A DNA stretch of 64,000 bases from CAIMZW01 sp037133095 (lineage in GTDB: Bacteria > Actinomycetota > Actinomycetes > Nanopelagicales > Nanopelagicaceae), in contig JBAXOT010000003.1 in assembly GCA_037133095.1 (NCBI GenBank), positions 1 to 64,000 on the forward strand, given 5' to 3'. The position numbers and the translations under genes are program-made. This document shows positions 8,980 through 17,914 of this stretch, piece by piece. The notes under the pieces were generated by a model, which saw only the letters and a list, made by a program, of their open reading frames with translations, did not search any database and was not told where the DNA came from. Within the stretch, counting starts at the first letter, position 1, and the number at the start of each line of letters is the position of its first letter.

Positions 8980-9606
8980 GTGACCACAGTGGCAGCACCC
9001 CCAGTAAAAGCAACCAGACCGAATCTCGTTGCTGTAGGAACAATCGTCTGGCTCTCCAGCGAATTGATGTTCTTTGCCGCGCTTTTTGCGATGTACTTCA
9101 CAACGCGTGCGGTGCAAGGACCGAAAATTTGGCTGGCTTCGACTGGAATGTTGAATGTGAAGTTCGCCTCAATTAACACCACAGTCTTGGTGCTCTCTTC
9201 AGTGACGTGTCAGTTCGGCGTCTTCGCCGCTGAACGTTTTCAAGGGCGACGTTCCGGACCAGTATGGAAATTCTCCAAGTGGGGAATGCGCGAATGGTTT
9301 GCACTCACCTTCCTTATGGGCGCCTTCTTTATTGGTGGCCAAATTTACGAATATACCAATTTGGTCCGCGACGGGCTCTCCCTTTCTTCTCGCGCATATG
9401 GATCAGTTTTCTACTTAGCAACTGGCTTTCACGGTCTTCACGTAACAGGTGGGCTGGTCGCCTTCCTTATCGTGATGCTGCGCGTCAATAAGGCGCGCAA
9501 ATTTGGTCATTCGCAGGCGACCACTGCAATAGTGGTTTCCTATTATTGGCACTTCGTCGACATTGTTTGGATCGCACTCTTCTCTGCGATCTACTTAATC
9601 AAGTGA
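8980..9606 (+). CDS. ctaE: Cytochrome c oxidase subunit III
   Basis: Subunit III of the aa3-type terminal oxidase, 208 aa with five membrane segments as in other actinobacteria. Seen: the family stretch SSELMFFAALFAMYF in the first helix, and later FHGLHVTGGL and YWHFVDIVWIALF. The start is GTG 8980 with only a weak AGGA about 10 bases upstream. It heads the ctaE-qcrC-qcrA-qcrB operon, whereas ctaC, ctaD and ctaF are 4-8 kb away on the other strand. The oxidase probably forms a supercomplex with the bc1 complex encoded next. Confidence 0.96.
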   Translation: MTTVAAPPVKATRPNLVAVGTIVWLSSELMFFAALFAMYFTTRAVQGPKIWLASTGMLNVKFASINTTVLVLSSVTCQFGVFAAERFQGRRSGPVWKFSKWGMREWFALTFLMGAFFIGGQIYEYTNLVRDGLSLSSRAYGSVFYLATGFHGLHVTGGLVAFLIVMLRVNKARKFGHSQATTAIVVSYYWHFVDIVWIALFSAIYLIK

Positions 9607-9625
9607 GAATGGGCTACCAAAACTG

Positions 9626-10420
9626 ATGAAACATCTCTCGAGATATCGCCGTCACAGATTTGCAGCACCGGCACTTATTTTGGCCGCACTCTTCACTTTG
9701 GGCACCACCTTCTCCCTCGCGAGTGCGCTCCCCAATAAAGCGCATATGGAAGCCACCTCGCAGAGCACTTTGGTTTCAGAAGGAAAGCAGATCTTCGCTC
9801 GTGGCTGCTCTTCGTGCCACGGTCTCAATGCAGAAGGCGGCACAATCGCACCTTCTCTTATTGGAGTCGGAGCCGCTTCCGTAGATTTTCAAGTTGGCAC
9901 TGGCAGAATGCCCATGGCTGATATGAGCCAACAAGCCATGCGCAAGAAGCCGCTGTACAACGAGCAAGAAACAGCGGCATTGGCTGCTTATGTGGCTTCA
10001 CTTGCCCCTGGTCCAGCCTCGGTGACTAACGAACAACTCACTTGGGAACGCGATGGCAACGTCGCGCAAGGCGGCCAACTTTTCCGAACTAACTGCGCTA
10101 TGTGTCACAACTTTGCTGCCCAAGGTGGCGCTCTTACTTTGGGTAAATATGCACCTTCTCTTATGGGCTCCGAGCCCAAGCAGATCTATGAAGCAATGAT
10201 CACTGGTCCACAATCAATGCCAGTCTTCGCTGACAAGACCATTACACCTGCAGAAAAATTGTCCATCATCAAATGGATTAAGGCCGCACAGAGTGAACCA
10301 AGTTTGGGTGGCGCTGCGCTGGGTCGAGTCGGGCCGGTTACTGAAGGATTATTAGTGTGGACACTGGGACTCGGACTTCTTGTCGGCGTCGCAGTCTGGC
10401 TAGCATCGAAAGCGAGATAA
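9626..10420 (+). CDS. qcrC: Di-haem cytochrome c subunit of bc1 complex
   Basis: A 264-aa membrane-anchored dihaem cytochrome c. An N-terminal signal/anchor segment is followed by two class-I c-type domains with haem motifs CSSCH (about residue 61) and CAMCH (about 157), and a C-terminal transmembrane helix (VWTLGLGLLVGVAVWLA). In actinobacteria QcrC replaces both cytochrome c1 and a soluble cytochrome c by carrying electrons directly from the Rieske protein to oxidase CuA. The order ctaE-qcrC-qcrA-qcrB is canonical. The gap to ctaE is 19 bp and to qcrA 2 bp. Confidence 0.96.
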   Translation: MKHLSRYRRHRFAAPALILAALFTLGTTFSLASALPNKAHMEATSQSTLVSEGKQIFARGCSSCHGLNAEGGTIAPSLIGVGAASVDFQVGTGRMPMADMSQQAMRKKPLYNEQETAALAAYVASLAPGPASVTNEQLTWERDGNVAQGGQLFRTNCAMCHNFAAQGGALTLGKYAPSLMGSEPKQIYEAMITGPQSMPVFADKTITPAEKLSIIKWIKAAQSEPSLGGAALGRVGPVTEGLLVWTLGLGLLVGVAVWLASKAR

Positions 10421-10422
10421 CG

Positions 10423-11415
10423 GTGAGCAACGAAATAAGTAAATTCACTGATCCTGGACTGCCGGAGCATGTCCATCGACGCGCTGACAGCGACCCGAAG
10501 GCCGCTAAACGTGCCGAGCAACAAGTAGCCATTCTCTTTTTGCTCTCCGCCGCTGGCACGGTTCTTACTATCTATGCCTACATCTTTATGAAGTCGAATA
10601 CTTTTATTTTTCTCCCAGTTCTTGGGGATACCAATGCCCAGCAACTCGCACTTGGAGTCGGCCTCGCGCTCTCACTCTTCTTTATTGGAATGGCTGCAGT
10701 TCATTGGGCTAAAACTTTGATGCCAGATACTGAAGTCATCGCCGAACGACACGAGTTTCGCTCCGAAGATGTTGATCGAGCTGACTTCGTGGCCACCGTG
10801 AAAGAGCAGGGTGGTTCTGCCGGACTTGGTCGCCGCACTTTAATCAAGCGCACCATGGGATTGTCGCTGGGTCTGCTCGGGCTGGCGCCACTAGTTCTCT
10901 TGCGGGACTTAGGCCCGATGCCGAAGAAATATTTCAATACAACAGATTGGAAATCGGGAACTCGCCTGGTCACCGATCCGGGTGATCGTCCCATCAAGCC
11001 GGAAGACCTCGAAGTAGGCGCAGTCGCCCAGGTATTGCCAGAACTTACTTCTGGTACCGAACGCACCCTCGAAAATATTGGCAAAGATGCGGTCCTTTTA
11101 ATCCGGTTGCGACCAGAAGATTTCAATCTCGATGCCGAACGCCTTTCGTGGACACATGAAGGCATCATCGCTTTCTCCAAGATTTGTTCCCACATGGGTT
11201 GCGCGGTTGCGTTATACGAACAGCAGACCAAGCATTTGCTCTGCCCTTGCCACCAATCCACCTTTGATGTAACTCGAGCTGCCAAAGTTATCTTCGGTCC
11301 TGCAGCCCGACCGCTGCCGCAATTGGCAATCACTGTTGATGCAGATGGCTTCCTTGTCGCCCAAAAACCATTCACCGAACCCATCGGTCCTAGCTTCTGG
11401 GAGCGCTCCTCATGA
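10423..11415 (+). CDS. qcrA: Rieske iron-sulfur subunit of bc1 complex
   Basis: The 2Fe-2S Rieske subunit, 330 aa from GTG 10423, which sits 2 bp after the qcrC stop. The frame is open further upstream inside qcrC, but that extension is not needed. Three transmembrane segments lie in the N-terminal half, as in other actinobacterial QcrA. The cluster motifs are CSHMGC and CPCHQS, giving the Cys/His ligands and disulphide cysteines. The third membrane helix follows an arginine-rich stretch (GRRTLIKRTMG), reminiscent of the Tat-dependent insertion of this protein. It overlaps qcrB by 4 bases. Confidence 0.95.
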   Translation: MSNEISKFTDPGLPEHVHRRADSDPKAAKRAEQQVAILFLLSAAGTVLTIYAYIFMKSNTFIFLPVLGDTNAQQLALGVGLALSLFFIGMAAVHWAKTLMPDTEVIAERHEFRSEDVDRADFVATVKEQGGSAGLGRRTLIKRTMGLSLGLLGLAPLVLLRDLGPMPKKYFNTTDWKSGTRLVTDPGDRPIKPEDLEVGAVAQVLPELTSGTERTLENIGKDAVLLIRLRPEDFNLDAERLSWTHEGIIAFSKICSHMGCAVALYEQQTKHLLCPCHQSTFDVTRAAKVIFGPAARPLPQLAITVDADGFLVAQKPFTEPIGPSFWERSS

Positions 11416-13004
11416 GTGTAAAAGATCGAGCTGTTGGCGGCCTAGCCAATTACGTCGATGAACGTACCGGCGCGGCCAAATGGTTAAAGAAGAACCTCAC
11501 TAAAGTCTTTCCCGACCACTGGTCTTTCATGCTGGGCGAAATAGCGCTGTACTCCTTCATCATTCTTCTACTCACTGGAACCTTCTTAACATTTTGGTTT
11601 GATCCTTCCCAGCGCGAAGTTATTTACAACGGTAATTACGCCCCACTCTCCCAAGTCCATATGTCGGCTGCCTACGCTTCGACTTTGCGTATCTCTTTTG
11701 AGGTCCGTGGCGGCTTATTGATGCGACAGATTCACCACTGGGCAGCTCTTATTTTCATGGCTGCGATCGTGGTTCACTTGTTGCGCGTCTTCTTTACCGG
11801 AGCCTTTCGCAAGCCACGCGAGTTCAATTGGCTCATCGGTGTCGGTCTTCTCACTCTAGGTATCGTCGAGGGCTTCCTTGGCTACTCCTTGCCAGATGAT
11901 CTCCTCTCCGGAACTGGTATTCGAATCGCCGAAGCAATTTTGCAAGCAATCCCAGTCGTTGGTTCCTATCTAGCATTCTTCGCTTTTGGCGGACCTTTCC
12001 CAGGTACCGCCTTCATTCCGCGCATTTACACCGTCCACGTTCTCCTCTTGCCTGGCATTTTTCTCGGCTTGATTACTATCCACTTGATGTTGGTCTGGTA
12101 TCAGAAGCACACCCAATATCCAGGTCCGGGTCGAACCGAAAAGAATGTTGTCGGCTATCCATTGATGCCGGTCTACATGGCAAAAGCCGGCGGCTTCTTC
12201 TTCATCGTTTTTGGCGTCACCGCATTCCTTGGCGCCGTTGCCTCCATCAACCCAATTTGGCTCTATGGCCCATACACGCCGGGACAAATTTCTGCTGGTT
12301 CACAGCCTGACTGGTATATGGGTTGGCTCGATGGTCTGGTTCGTATGTCGCCACCCTTGGAGACGCACGCCTTCGGTCACACGATCTCGTGGAACATTTT
12401 GATTCCGGGCCTGATCCTGCCTGGCATTCTCTTCACCGGAATGGCGCTCTATCCATTTATCGAAAGTTGGATGACTGGCGACAAGCGCGAACATCATCTT
12501 CTCGACCGCCCACGCAATGCGCCGAACCGCACCGCGCTCGGAGTCATGAGCCTTACCTTCATGATTATTTCGCTCATCAACGGTGGTAACGACGTCATCG
12601 CCACCCACTTTCATCTCACCATTAACCAAATCATGTGGTTCACCCGATTTGGACTCTTTCTTCTGCCGCCGATTGCCTTTGTAGTAACAAAGCGCATCTG
12701 TCTCTCCTTGCAACGTGCCGATCGAGAACTCGTTCTGCACGGCCGAGAAACCGGACGCTTGTTGATGCTGCCTCATGGCGAATTTGTTGAAGTTCATGAG
12801 CCTATTTCGCCAGAGAAGGCCTGGACCTTGACCCAACATCTTCAACCAGAGGCGCTCACAGTGGCACCGGATGATCTCAATGGGGTGCGCAATCCTGCTG
12901 GCCTCAAAGGCAAGATTCGCGCCAGGTTCAGCATGGCTCATGCTGAACAAATTGCGGCTCCTACGGCGAAGGAAAAGAATGAGATCGAGGGCGGGCATCA
13001 CTAA
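11412..13004 (+). CDS. qcrB: Cytochrome b subunit of bc1 complex
   Basis: A 530-aa cytochrome b with the C-terminal extension typical of actinobacteria. The haem-ligand histidines lie in MRQIHHWAALIFMAAIVVHL and in YTVHVLLLPG...LITIHLMLVW. The Qo-site motif is PDWY (GSQPDWYMGW) rather than PEWY, the actinobacterial form. It oxidises menaquinol and supplies electrons to QcrA and, through its low- and high-potential haems, to the Qi site. ATG 11412 overlaps the qcrA stop. The last 100 residues are hydrophilic and cytoplasmic. Confidence 0.97.
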   Translation: MSVKDRAVGGLANYVDERTGAAKWLKKNLTKVFPDHWSFMLGEIALYSFIILLLTGTFLTFWFDPSQREVIYNGNYAPLSQVHMSAAYASTLRISFEVRGGLLMRQIHHWAALIFMAAIVVHLLRVFFTGAFRKPREFNWLIGVGLLTLGIVEGFLGYSLPDDLLSGTGIRIAEAILQAIPVVGSYLAFFAFGGPFPGTAFIPRIYTVHVLLLPGIFLGLITIHLMLVWYQKHTQYPGPGRTEKNVVGYPLMPVYMAKAGGFFFIVFGVTAFLGAVASINPIWLYGPYTPGQISAGSQPDWYMGWLDGLVRMSPPLETHAFGHTISWNILIPGLILPGILFTGMALYPFIESWMTGDKREHHLLDRPRNAPNRTALGVMSLTFMIISLINGGNDVIATHFHLTINQIMWFTRFGLFLLPPIAFVVTKRICLSLQRADRELVLHGRETGRLLMLPHGEFVEVHEPISPEKAWTLTQHLQPEALTVAPDDLNGVRNPAGLKGKIRARFSMAHAEQIAAPTAKEKNEIEGGHH

Positions 13005-13011
13005 TCCCGCC

Positions 13012-13485
13012 ATGCGAATTCGTCCAGCGCAACCCGGTGATGTGGCTGAGATAATCGCTCTGATTGCTGAACTAGCCGAGTATGAAAAGGCGCTCCATGA
13101 GGCAAAGGCAGAGCCAGATCAAATCCTCGCTCACTTCTTTTCTGCCGATCCGAAGGTTTTTTGCGAAATTATTGAGAGCGATGGCGTTGTCGCTGGGCTA
13201 GCAATTTGGTTTTTAAATTACTCGACCTGGACCGGAACCCACGGAATCTATCTAGAAGACCTATTCGTTCGGCCGCACTATCGCGGTTTGGGTTACGGAA
13301 CGTTGCTGTTGAAATACTTAGCAAAAAAGGCGGTCGATAATGGCTATGCCAGGTTCCAGTGGCAAGTCTTAGATTGGAATGAACCTTCGATTGAATTTTA
13401 TAAATCCCTCGGTGCCTATCCGTTATCCGAATGGGTCCCCTATCGAATTACCGGTCCTGCCTTAGAAAAGCTGGCTGAAGAATAG
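13012..13485 (+). CDS. GNAT acetyltransferase resembling spermidine/spermine N1-acetyltransferase
   Basis: A 157-aa GNAT protein starting at ATG 13012 (the frame runs open upstream into qcrB). Seen: IYLEDLFVRPHYRGLGYG, containing the acetyl-CoA binding R/Q-x-x-G-x-G/A loop, and DWNEPSIEFYKSLGA. The LEDLFV and WNEPSI...FYK segments closely resemble eukaryotic-type SSAT/diamine acetyltransferase sequences. Acetylation of a polyamine or related amine is therefore plausible but unproven. It lies 7 bp after qcrB, so it may be transcribed with the respiratory operon, and it is convergent with the SRPBCC gene. Confidence 0.85.
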   Translation: MRIRPAQPGDVAEIIALIAELAEYEKALHEAKAEPDQILAHFFSADPKVFCEIIESDGVVAGLAIWFLNYSTWTGTHGIYLEDLFVRPHYRGLGYGTLLLKYLAKKAVDNGYARFQWQVLDWNEPSIEFYKSLGAYPLSEWVPYRITGPALEKLAEE

Positions 13486-13487
13486 GC

Positions 13488-13958
13488 TCATCTTGCCTCT
13501 AATAATTCTTTTAGCCGAACCAGAGATTTAAGAATTGCCTTTTGATTGTTCTGATACGCGTTGATCTTTCGCAGCCAATATTGCGACCTGGCTGGTCGAC
13601 CATCGAAAAATTCTGTCACCTGCGTATGAAGCGAATCTAACTCGAGAAGTTCATAGCGCCAGATATGGTGTCCGAAGTGGCGCCACGCGATCGAGGAATT
13701 CACATTAAATTCCACGCAAGTGTTGGTAATTCGATAGGGAATTCTTATTCGCATCTTCATGCCAAATTTAGCGCCTAAATAAAGTTTCTCTGGCCCGAAA
13801 AAATTTCGTATGAGCGTCCTAGAGCCATCGAACTCGGGGTGGCGGTGCGGGTTGGCTAAAATATCGAAGACCAGATTGACCGGAGCGGTTATGACAATTC
13901 GACCAGCTTTGAGAAGGTCTTCGCCAGTATCAAGTTGTTCAGCCCGAAGGGTTGACAC
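13488..13958 (-). CDS. SRPBCC-family (START-like) protein
   Basis: A 156-aa protein with the START/SRPBCC fold: an initial strand APVNLVFDILANPHRHPEFDG, a middle region with RIRIPYRI, and a long C-terminal helix. The fold makes a hydrophobic ligand cavity used for lipids, polyketides or as a chaperone domain. The sequence gives no catalytic residues. It abuts ctaF (1-bp spacing) at the end of the ctaC-ctaD-ctaF transcription unit. A role linked to membrane or haem chemistry is possible, but this is only context. Confidence 0.7.
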   Translation of the reverse strand: MSTLRAEQLDTGEDLLKAGRIVITAPVNLVFDILANPHRHPEFDGSRTLIRNFFGPEKLYLGAKFGMKMRIRIPYRITNTCVEFNVNSSIAWRHFGHHIWRYELLELDSLHTQVTEFFDGRPARSQYWLRKINAYQNNQKAILKSLVRLKELLEAR

Positions 13959-14366
13959 CTAGTGTGCCGAGACCGACTTTTCTGGGCCTTCGTACTCGAG
14001 AACAAAGCCCAGAACGCTGATGATGAGTGCGCCGACCGCGATCAAGGTGAGCCACCAACCAACAAGTAAACCTAGCCCGGCTGCAACCATAGAAGCGGCA
14101 ACTGGCAACGGCCACCACGAATGTGGTGAATAGAAGCCAAGTTCCCCAGCCGAATCAGCAATCTCCCCCGCCATATTGTCTTCCGGAAGAACGCCACCGG
14201 AACGACTGACCGAAAACCAGAGATAAAAACCAATAAGGGCCGCGAGTCCGGAACTGAGGGCAACTGCGGTGATACCCACGGCCTCGCCACCGAGCTGCCA
14301 ATAAATGACCGCCATGATGGCGTAGAAGACGGCTAAGCCGCCAAATAACTTCCAACCAGCTCTCAT
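13959..14366 (-). CDS. ctaF: Cytochrome c oxidase subunit IV, actinobacterial type
   Basis: A 135-aa protein with two pairs of membrane helices: residues about 5-50, including a VFYAIMAVIYW segment, and 85-125, including VAASMVAAGLGLLVGWW. HSWWPLP between them is typical of actinobacterial CtaF. It is a small non-catalytic subunit of the aa3 oxidase. It sits 2 bp after ctaD and directly before the SRPBCC gene, all on the minus strand. Confidence 0.9.
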   Translation of the reverse strand: MRAGWKLFGGLAVFYAIMAVIYWQLGGEAVGITAVALSSGLAALIGFYLWFSVSRSGGVLPEDNMAGEIADSAGELGFYSPHSWWPLPVAASMVAAGLGLLVGWWLTLIAVGALIISVLGFVLEYEGPEKSVSAH

Positions 14367-14368
14367 GG

Positions 14369-16036
14369 TCAGTGACCTCCGTCAGTATGAGCCATATGCG
14401 GGTAATGCAGATCGAAGGCTGGACGTTCGCTTCGAATTCGTGGGATGGATGTGAAGTTGTGACGAGGTGGTGGGCAAGAAGTCGCCCACTCCAAAGATGC
14501 GCCATAGCCCCAAGGATCATCGACCGTGACTTTAGGGCTGTTCCGGCTGATCCAGACATTGATGAAGAATGGAATCATCGAGAGCGCCAGAAGGAAGGAA
14601 CCGATTGTGGAGATGGTGTTCAAAGTGGTGAAGCCATCGGTTGCCAAATAGTCGGCATACCGGCGCGGCATTCCCTTAATTCCCAGCCAATGTTGCACCA
14701 GGAAGGTTAAGTGGAACCCGAAGAAGAGAGTCCAAAAGTGGATCTTTCCTAAGCGCTCATTGAGCATATGACCGGTGAACTTAGGCCACCAGAAATAGAA
14801 ACCGCCGAACATCGCAAAGACCACGGTGCCGAAGAGCACATAATGGAAATGCGCCACCACAAAATATGAGGCGGAAACGGCAAAGTCCATCGGAGGGCTA
14901 GCCAAAATAATTCCGGTTAGTCCACCCAGCAAAAAGGTAATCAAAAATCCCATGATGAAGAGCATTGGGGTTTCAAAGGAGACTGAACCGCGCCACATGG
15001 TTCCGATCCAATTGAAGAACTTCACACCAGTAGGTACGCCAATCAAAAAGGTCATAAAGGAGAAGAAGGGCAATAGGACTTGGCCAGTCGCATACAAATG
15101 GTGAGCCCAGACTGAGACTGAAAGGGCAGCAATACCAATGGTTGCCGCAATCAAACCCTTGTAACCAAAGACCGGCTTGCGACTAAAGACCGGAAGAATT
15201 TCCGTTGCAATACCAAAGAAGGGCAAGGCCAATACATAAACCTCAGGATGGCCGAAGAACCAGAAGAGGTGCTGCCAGAGCATGGCACCGCCATTAGCCG
15301 GGTCAAAGATATGTGAACCAAAGATTCGATCCGACTCCAAGCCAAAAAATGCGGCAGCCAAAGGTGGGAAGGCGAGCAGAACAAGAATCGAGGTCAAGAG
15401 CACGTTCCATGTGAAGATAGACATACGGAACATCGTCATTCCTGGTGCGCGCATCGTGAAAATAGTTGTAATAAAGTTGACGCCACCGAGAATGGTTCCG
15501 ACGCCCGTGAGCGCCAAGCCGATGACCCAGAGATCGCCACCGATTCCCGGTGAATATTGCGAGTTGGCCAACGGAGCATAGGCAGTCCAGCCAAACGAGG
15601 CTGCTCCGCCCGGGCTTAAGAAACCGCCGAAAGCCATGAGACCGCCAAAGAGAAAAAGCCAGTACGAGAGCATATTTAGCCGAGGAAATGCAACGTCCGC
15701 AGCGCCAATTTGCAACGGCATAATGACGTTGGCGAATCCAACAAACAGCGGGGTTGCAAACATCAAAAGCATGACGGTGCCATGCATGGTGAAAATCTGG
15801 TTGTACTGCTCGGTGCTTAAAAATTGCAACCCTGGGCGGGCCAGTTCGGCTCGAAGCAAAAGTGCTAACACCCCAGCGATCAAGAACCAGGCAAACGATG
15901 TCATCAAGTAGAGATAGCCAATAGTCTTGTGGTCAGTGGAGGTAATCCACTTAACAAAAATCTTTCCTTTACTTGTGGGCGCAGCCTTGACAGGAAGAGT
16001 GCTTGCTGTTGTGACTGGATCGGCGTATGTCGTCAT
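14369..16036 (-). CDS. ctaD: Cytochrome c oxidase subunit I
   Basis: The catalytic haem-copper subunit, 555 aa and twelve helices. Seen: STDHKTIGYLY near the N-terminus, FTMHGTVMLLMFATP (low-spin haem His), FGHPEVYVLALP (CuB His and cross-linked Tyr), WAHHLYATGQ with the two CuB histidines, a GVPTGVKFFNW proton-channel Thr/Lys region, and VAHFHYVLFGT with the haem a3/a ligand histidines. The GHPEVY signature marks an A-type oxidase. It reduces oxygen with electrons from CuA on CtaC. It lies between ctaC and ctaF with 2-bp gaps. Confidence 0.98.
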   Translation of the reverse strand: MTTYADPVTTASTLPVKAAPTSKGKIFVKWITSTDHKTIGYLYLMTSFAWFLIAGVLALLLRAELARPGLQFLSTEQYNQIFTMHGTVMLLMFATPLFVGFANVIMPLQIGAADVAFPRLNMLSYWLFLFGGLMAFGGFLSPGGAASFGWTAYAPLANSQYSPGIGGDLWVIGLALTGVGTILGGVNFITTIFTMRAPGMTMFRMSIFTWNVLLTSILVLLAFPPLAAAFFGLESDRIFGSHIFDPANGGAMLWQHLFWFFGHPEVYVLALPFFGIATEILPVFSRKPVFGYKGLIAATIGIAALSVSVWAHHLYATGQVLLPFFSFMTFLIGVPTGVKFFNWIGTMWRGSVSFETPMLFIMGFLITFLLGGLTGIILASPPMDFAVSASYFVVAHFHYVLFGTVVFAMFGGFYFWWPKFTGHMLNERLGKIHFWTLFFGFHLTFLVQHWLGIKGMPRRYADYLATDGFTTLNTISTIGSFLLALSMIPFFINVWISRNSPKVTVDDPWGYGASLEWATSCPPPRHNFTSIPRIRSERPAFDLHYPHMAHTDGGH

Positions 16037-16038
16037 AT

Positions 16039-16785
16039 TTAGGCCACCTTAAGCGTCTTGAGATAATCCTGATATTGGCTCGGTGTTACAACCTTGACCT
16101 TGAAGAGCATTTGCGAATGATCTCTTCCGCACAAGATGTTGCAGCGACCTGGATATGTTCCTAATACATTGGCCGAGAACTCCAAATGATTGTCAACATG
16201 AGGCAAGGTCTCCATTTGAATCATGAACGCGGGAATCCAGAAACCATGAACCACATCGCTTGAAGATAGTGTAAATCGCACCTTTTCGCCCTGTGGCAGA
16301 ACTAGTACCGGAGGCTGAGCCGGCGTACCGGTGACAGTCGCATTTGGACCAGCGTCATCATAAGTAAATTGCCAGGACCACTGAATTCCATTGACATGAA
16401 TGTTGTGTGGCGCGGTCGCAGCACTTTCCACTTTAATAATTTTTGACTCATCACGAGCGGTGTAGGCAAAGAGAACCGCAACAATGATGAATGGAATTAT
16501 TGTGTAAGCAACTTCCGTTGGAACGTTGTAACGGGTCTGCTTAGGAAATTCATCGTTCTTACGACGATGAAAAACTGCAGGCCACAAAATCAAGACTAAG
16601 GTGATCAGGCCGACCACTGCAGCGGTGATCCAAGCGCCTTGCCACAACGGCAAAGTGGTGTCGTTGACGCTCGAAAGTCCCTTGTCGTATCCAAATCCGG
16701 AGATCTTGGAACTAGAGCAAGATGTGAGCGAGGCAACACCAACGGTGGCTAAAAAGGCAAACGACATTCCCCGTTTAAATCGCAT
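16039..16785 (-). CDS. ctaC: Cytochrome c oxidase subunit II (CuA), lipoprotein
   Basis: A 248-aa subunit II starting at ATG 16785; a longer open frame upstream is not homologous. A lipoprotein signal is visible (MRFKRGMSFAFLA followed by the lipobox LTSC at about residues 20-23). Two membrane helices follow, then a periplasmic-side cupredoxin domain. The CuA ligands are in CNILCGRDHSQM, with the first His in VHGFWIPAF. WQFTYDD carries the aromatic electron-entry patch. It receives electrons from QcrC. It starts the ctaC-ctaD-ctaF unit and diverges from the cysteine-desulfurase homologue over about 58 bp. Confidence 0.95.
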   Translation of the reverse strand: MRFKRGMSFAFLATVGVASLTSCSSSKISGFGYDKGLSSVNDTTLPLWQGAWITAAVVGLITLVLILWPAVFHRRKNDEFPKQTRYNVPTEVAYTIIPFIIVAVLFAYTARDESKIIKVESAATAPHNIHVNGIQWSWQFTYDDAGPNATVTGTPAQPPVLVLPQGEKVRFTLSSSDVVHGFWIPAFMIQMETLPHVDNHLEFSANVLGTYPGRCNILCGRDHSQMLFKVKVVTPSQYQDYLKTLKVA

Positions 16786-16843
16786 TGCAGAAGGATACTT
16801 GCCTCGCTCGCATCTGCCGACAAGTGGGGGTACGGTTCGAAGC

Positions 16844-17914
16844 GTGGTTCCCATCACAGCCAAGTTTCAGAGCGAATCCGCCCTCCATCCGGCCGCGCTT
16901 GCGCTGCTGACCACCCTTTTTGAGCGTGGCTGGGCCGACCCCAGCAAACTTCATCAAGATTCGCGCCGAGCCGCGATCTTGCTTCAAGAAGCCAGGGCCA
17001 GCTTTGCTGGGATTCTGGGGGTCACCAGCGATGACATTCACTTTCTCGGAGATCTCACCCTCGGATTTCACCTCGGAATTGCTGGATTGCTGAGGCCAGA
17101 GCACGTTTTCACCCACTCCAGTGTGGATCGACAGGAAATCTTCGCCCAGAGCCACGCCCATGCGCTGCGGGGCGGACAAACCCAGACTTTGCCAGTTCAT
17201 CCGAATGGCCAAATTGACTGGTCCAGCGTTCAGTCGGGCTCGATTGCCACTTGGCAACTCGCCAATGGCGAAACTGGAGTGGTGCAACACCAACCGCCGC
17301 CAGAAGGCCATGCCTACTTCGTGGATGCAACAGCCAGTGGCTATTCCCATCCCTTGCCGGTGAATTGGAGTACCGCACTGTGGGACTCTCGGAGTTGGTC
17401 TGGTCCAGCCGGTTTGGCAGTTTTGGCTATTGGCACAGGGGCAGAGTGGCGCAATCCACTGCCTCACCTCGACCCCCTGCGAATCTCTGATTCGTTCTCT
17501 CTCCCTCTGGCGCTGGCCAGCGCCATCGCACTCGAACATTGGAAGAGCGAGGAAGCGGTTCGGGAGCAGCAACTGCGCAAAATTCGGATGGAGATTGTCG
17601 CCTTTATCAGGGATCGAATTACCGATGTTGATTTCGCGTCGGATCCAGAACAGGGACTGACTGAATTACTCTCGATCTCATTTCTCTACGTCGATGCCGA
17701 ACGCCTGATCACCGAACTTGAGGCGCGAGGTTTTTCAGTCGATTCTGGTTCGGCATGCGCCAGTTTAAATCTCCAACCCAGTCACGTCTTGGCCGCAATG
17801 GGCAGACTTACTCATGGAAATATTCGACTGCATCTTCGTTCAGATTTAACGGACGAAAGTCTTTCTGCTTTCCTCACCGCTCTCGAAGAAGTTGTTAAGC
17901 AATTGCGCCAATGA
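16844..17914 (+). CDS. Class V aminotransferase fold protein, cysteine desulfurase homologue lacking the PLP lysine
   Basis: About 356 aa from GTG 16844. The frame is open upstream, but that part overlaps ctaC and has no homology. The order follows NifS/IscS: a start resembling the N-terminal strand, then ADPSKLHQDSRRA, the region of VDATASG (for VDAAQS), and a C-terminal SGSACASLNLQPSHVLAAMG cysteine loop. At the usual S-x-H-K PLP site the sequence reads DSRSWSGPAG, so Lys is Ser and His is Arg. It overlaps the tusA ATG by 4 bases. Actinobacteria are annotated with cysteine desulfurase/TusA fusions at this locus. Here the two are separate and the first may be a pseudoenzyme that still carries the sulfur-acceptor cysteine. 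Confidence 0.8.
   Translation: MVPITAKFQSESALHPAALALLTTLFERGWADPSKLHQDSRRAAILLQEARASFAGILGVTSDDIHFLGDLTLGFHLGIAGLLRPEHVFTHSSVDRQEIFAQSHAHALRGGQTQTLPVHPNGQIDWSSVQSGSIATWQLANGETGVVQHQPPPEGHAYFVDATASGYSHPLPVNWSTALWDSRSWSGPAGLAVLAIGTGAEWRNPLPHLDPLRISDSFSLPLALASAIALEHWKSEEAVREQQLRKIRMEIVAFIRDRITDVDFASDPEQGLTELLSISFLYVDAERLITELEARGFSVDSGSACASLNLQPSHVLAAMGRLTHGNIRLHLRSDLTDESLSAFLTALEEVVKQLRQ

Noticed and set aside
10701..11384. Long minus-strand open frame (227 aa) opposite qcrA
   Set aside because: It is antisense to the conserved Rieske gene and has no recognisable motif.
12300..13013. Long minus-strand open frame (237 aa) opposite qcrB
   Set aside because: It lies inside the well-conserved qcrB and its composition is that of a shadow frame.
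16601..16843. Upstream extension of the desulfurase homologue
   Set aside because: It overlaps ctaC in antisense and has no homology; homology begins at about GTG 16844.
16775..17572. Long minus-strand open frame (265 aa) opposite the cysteine-desulfurase homologue
   Set aside because: No motif, and the plus-strand frame is homologous to class V aminotransferases.
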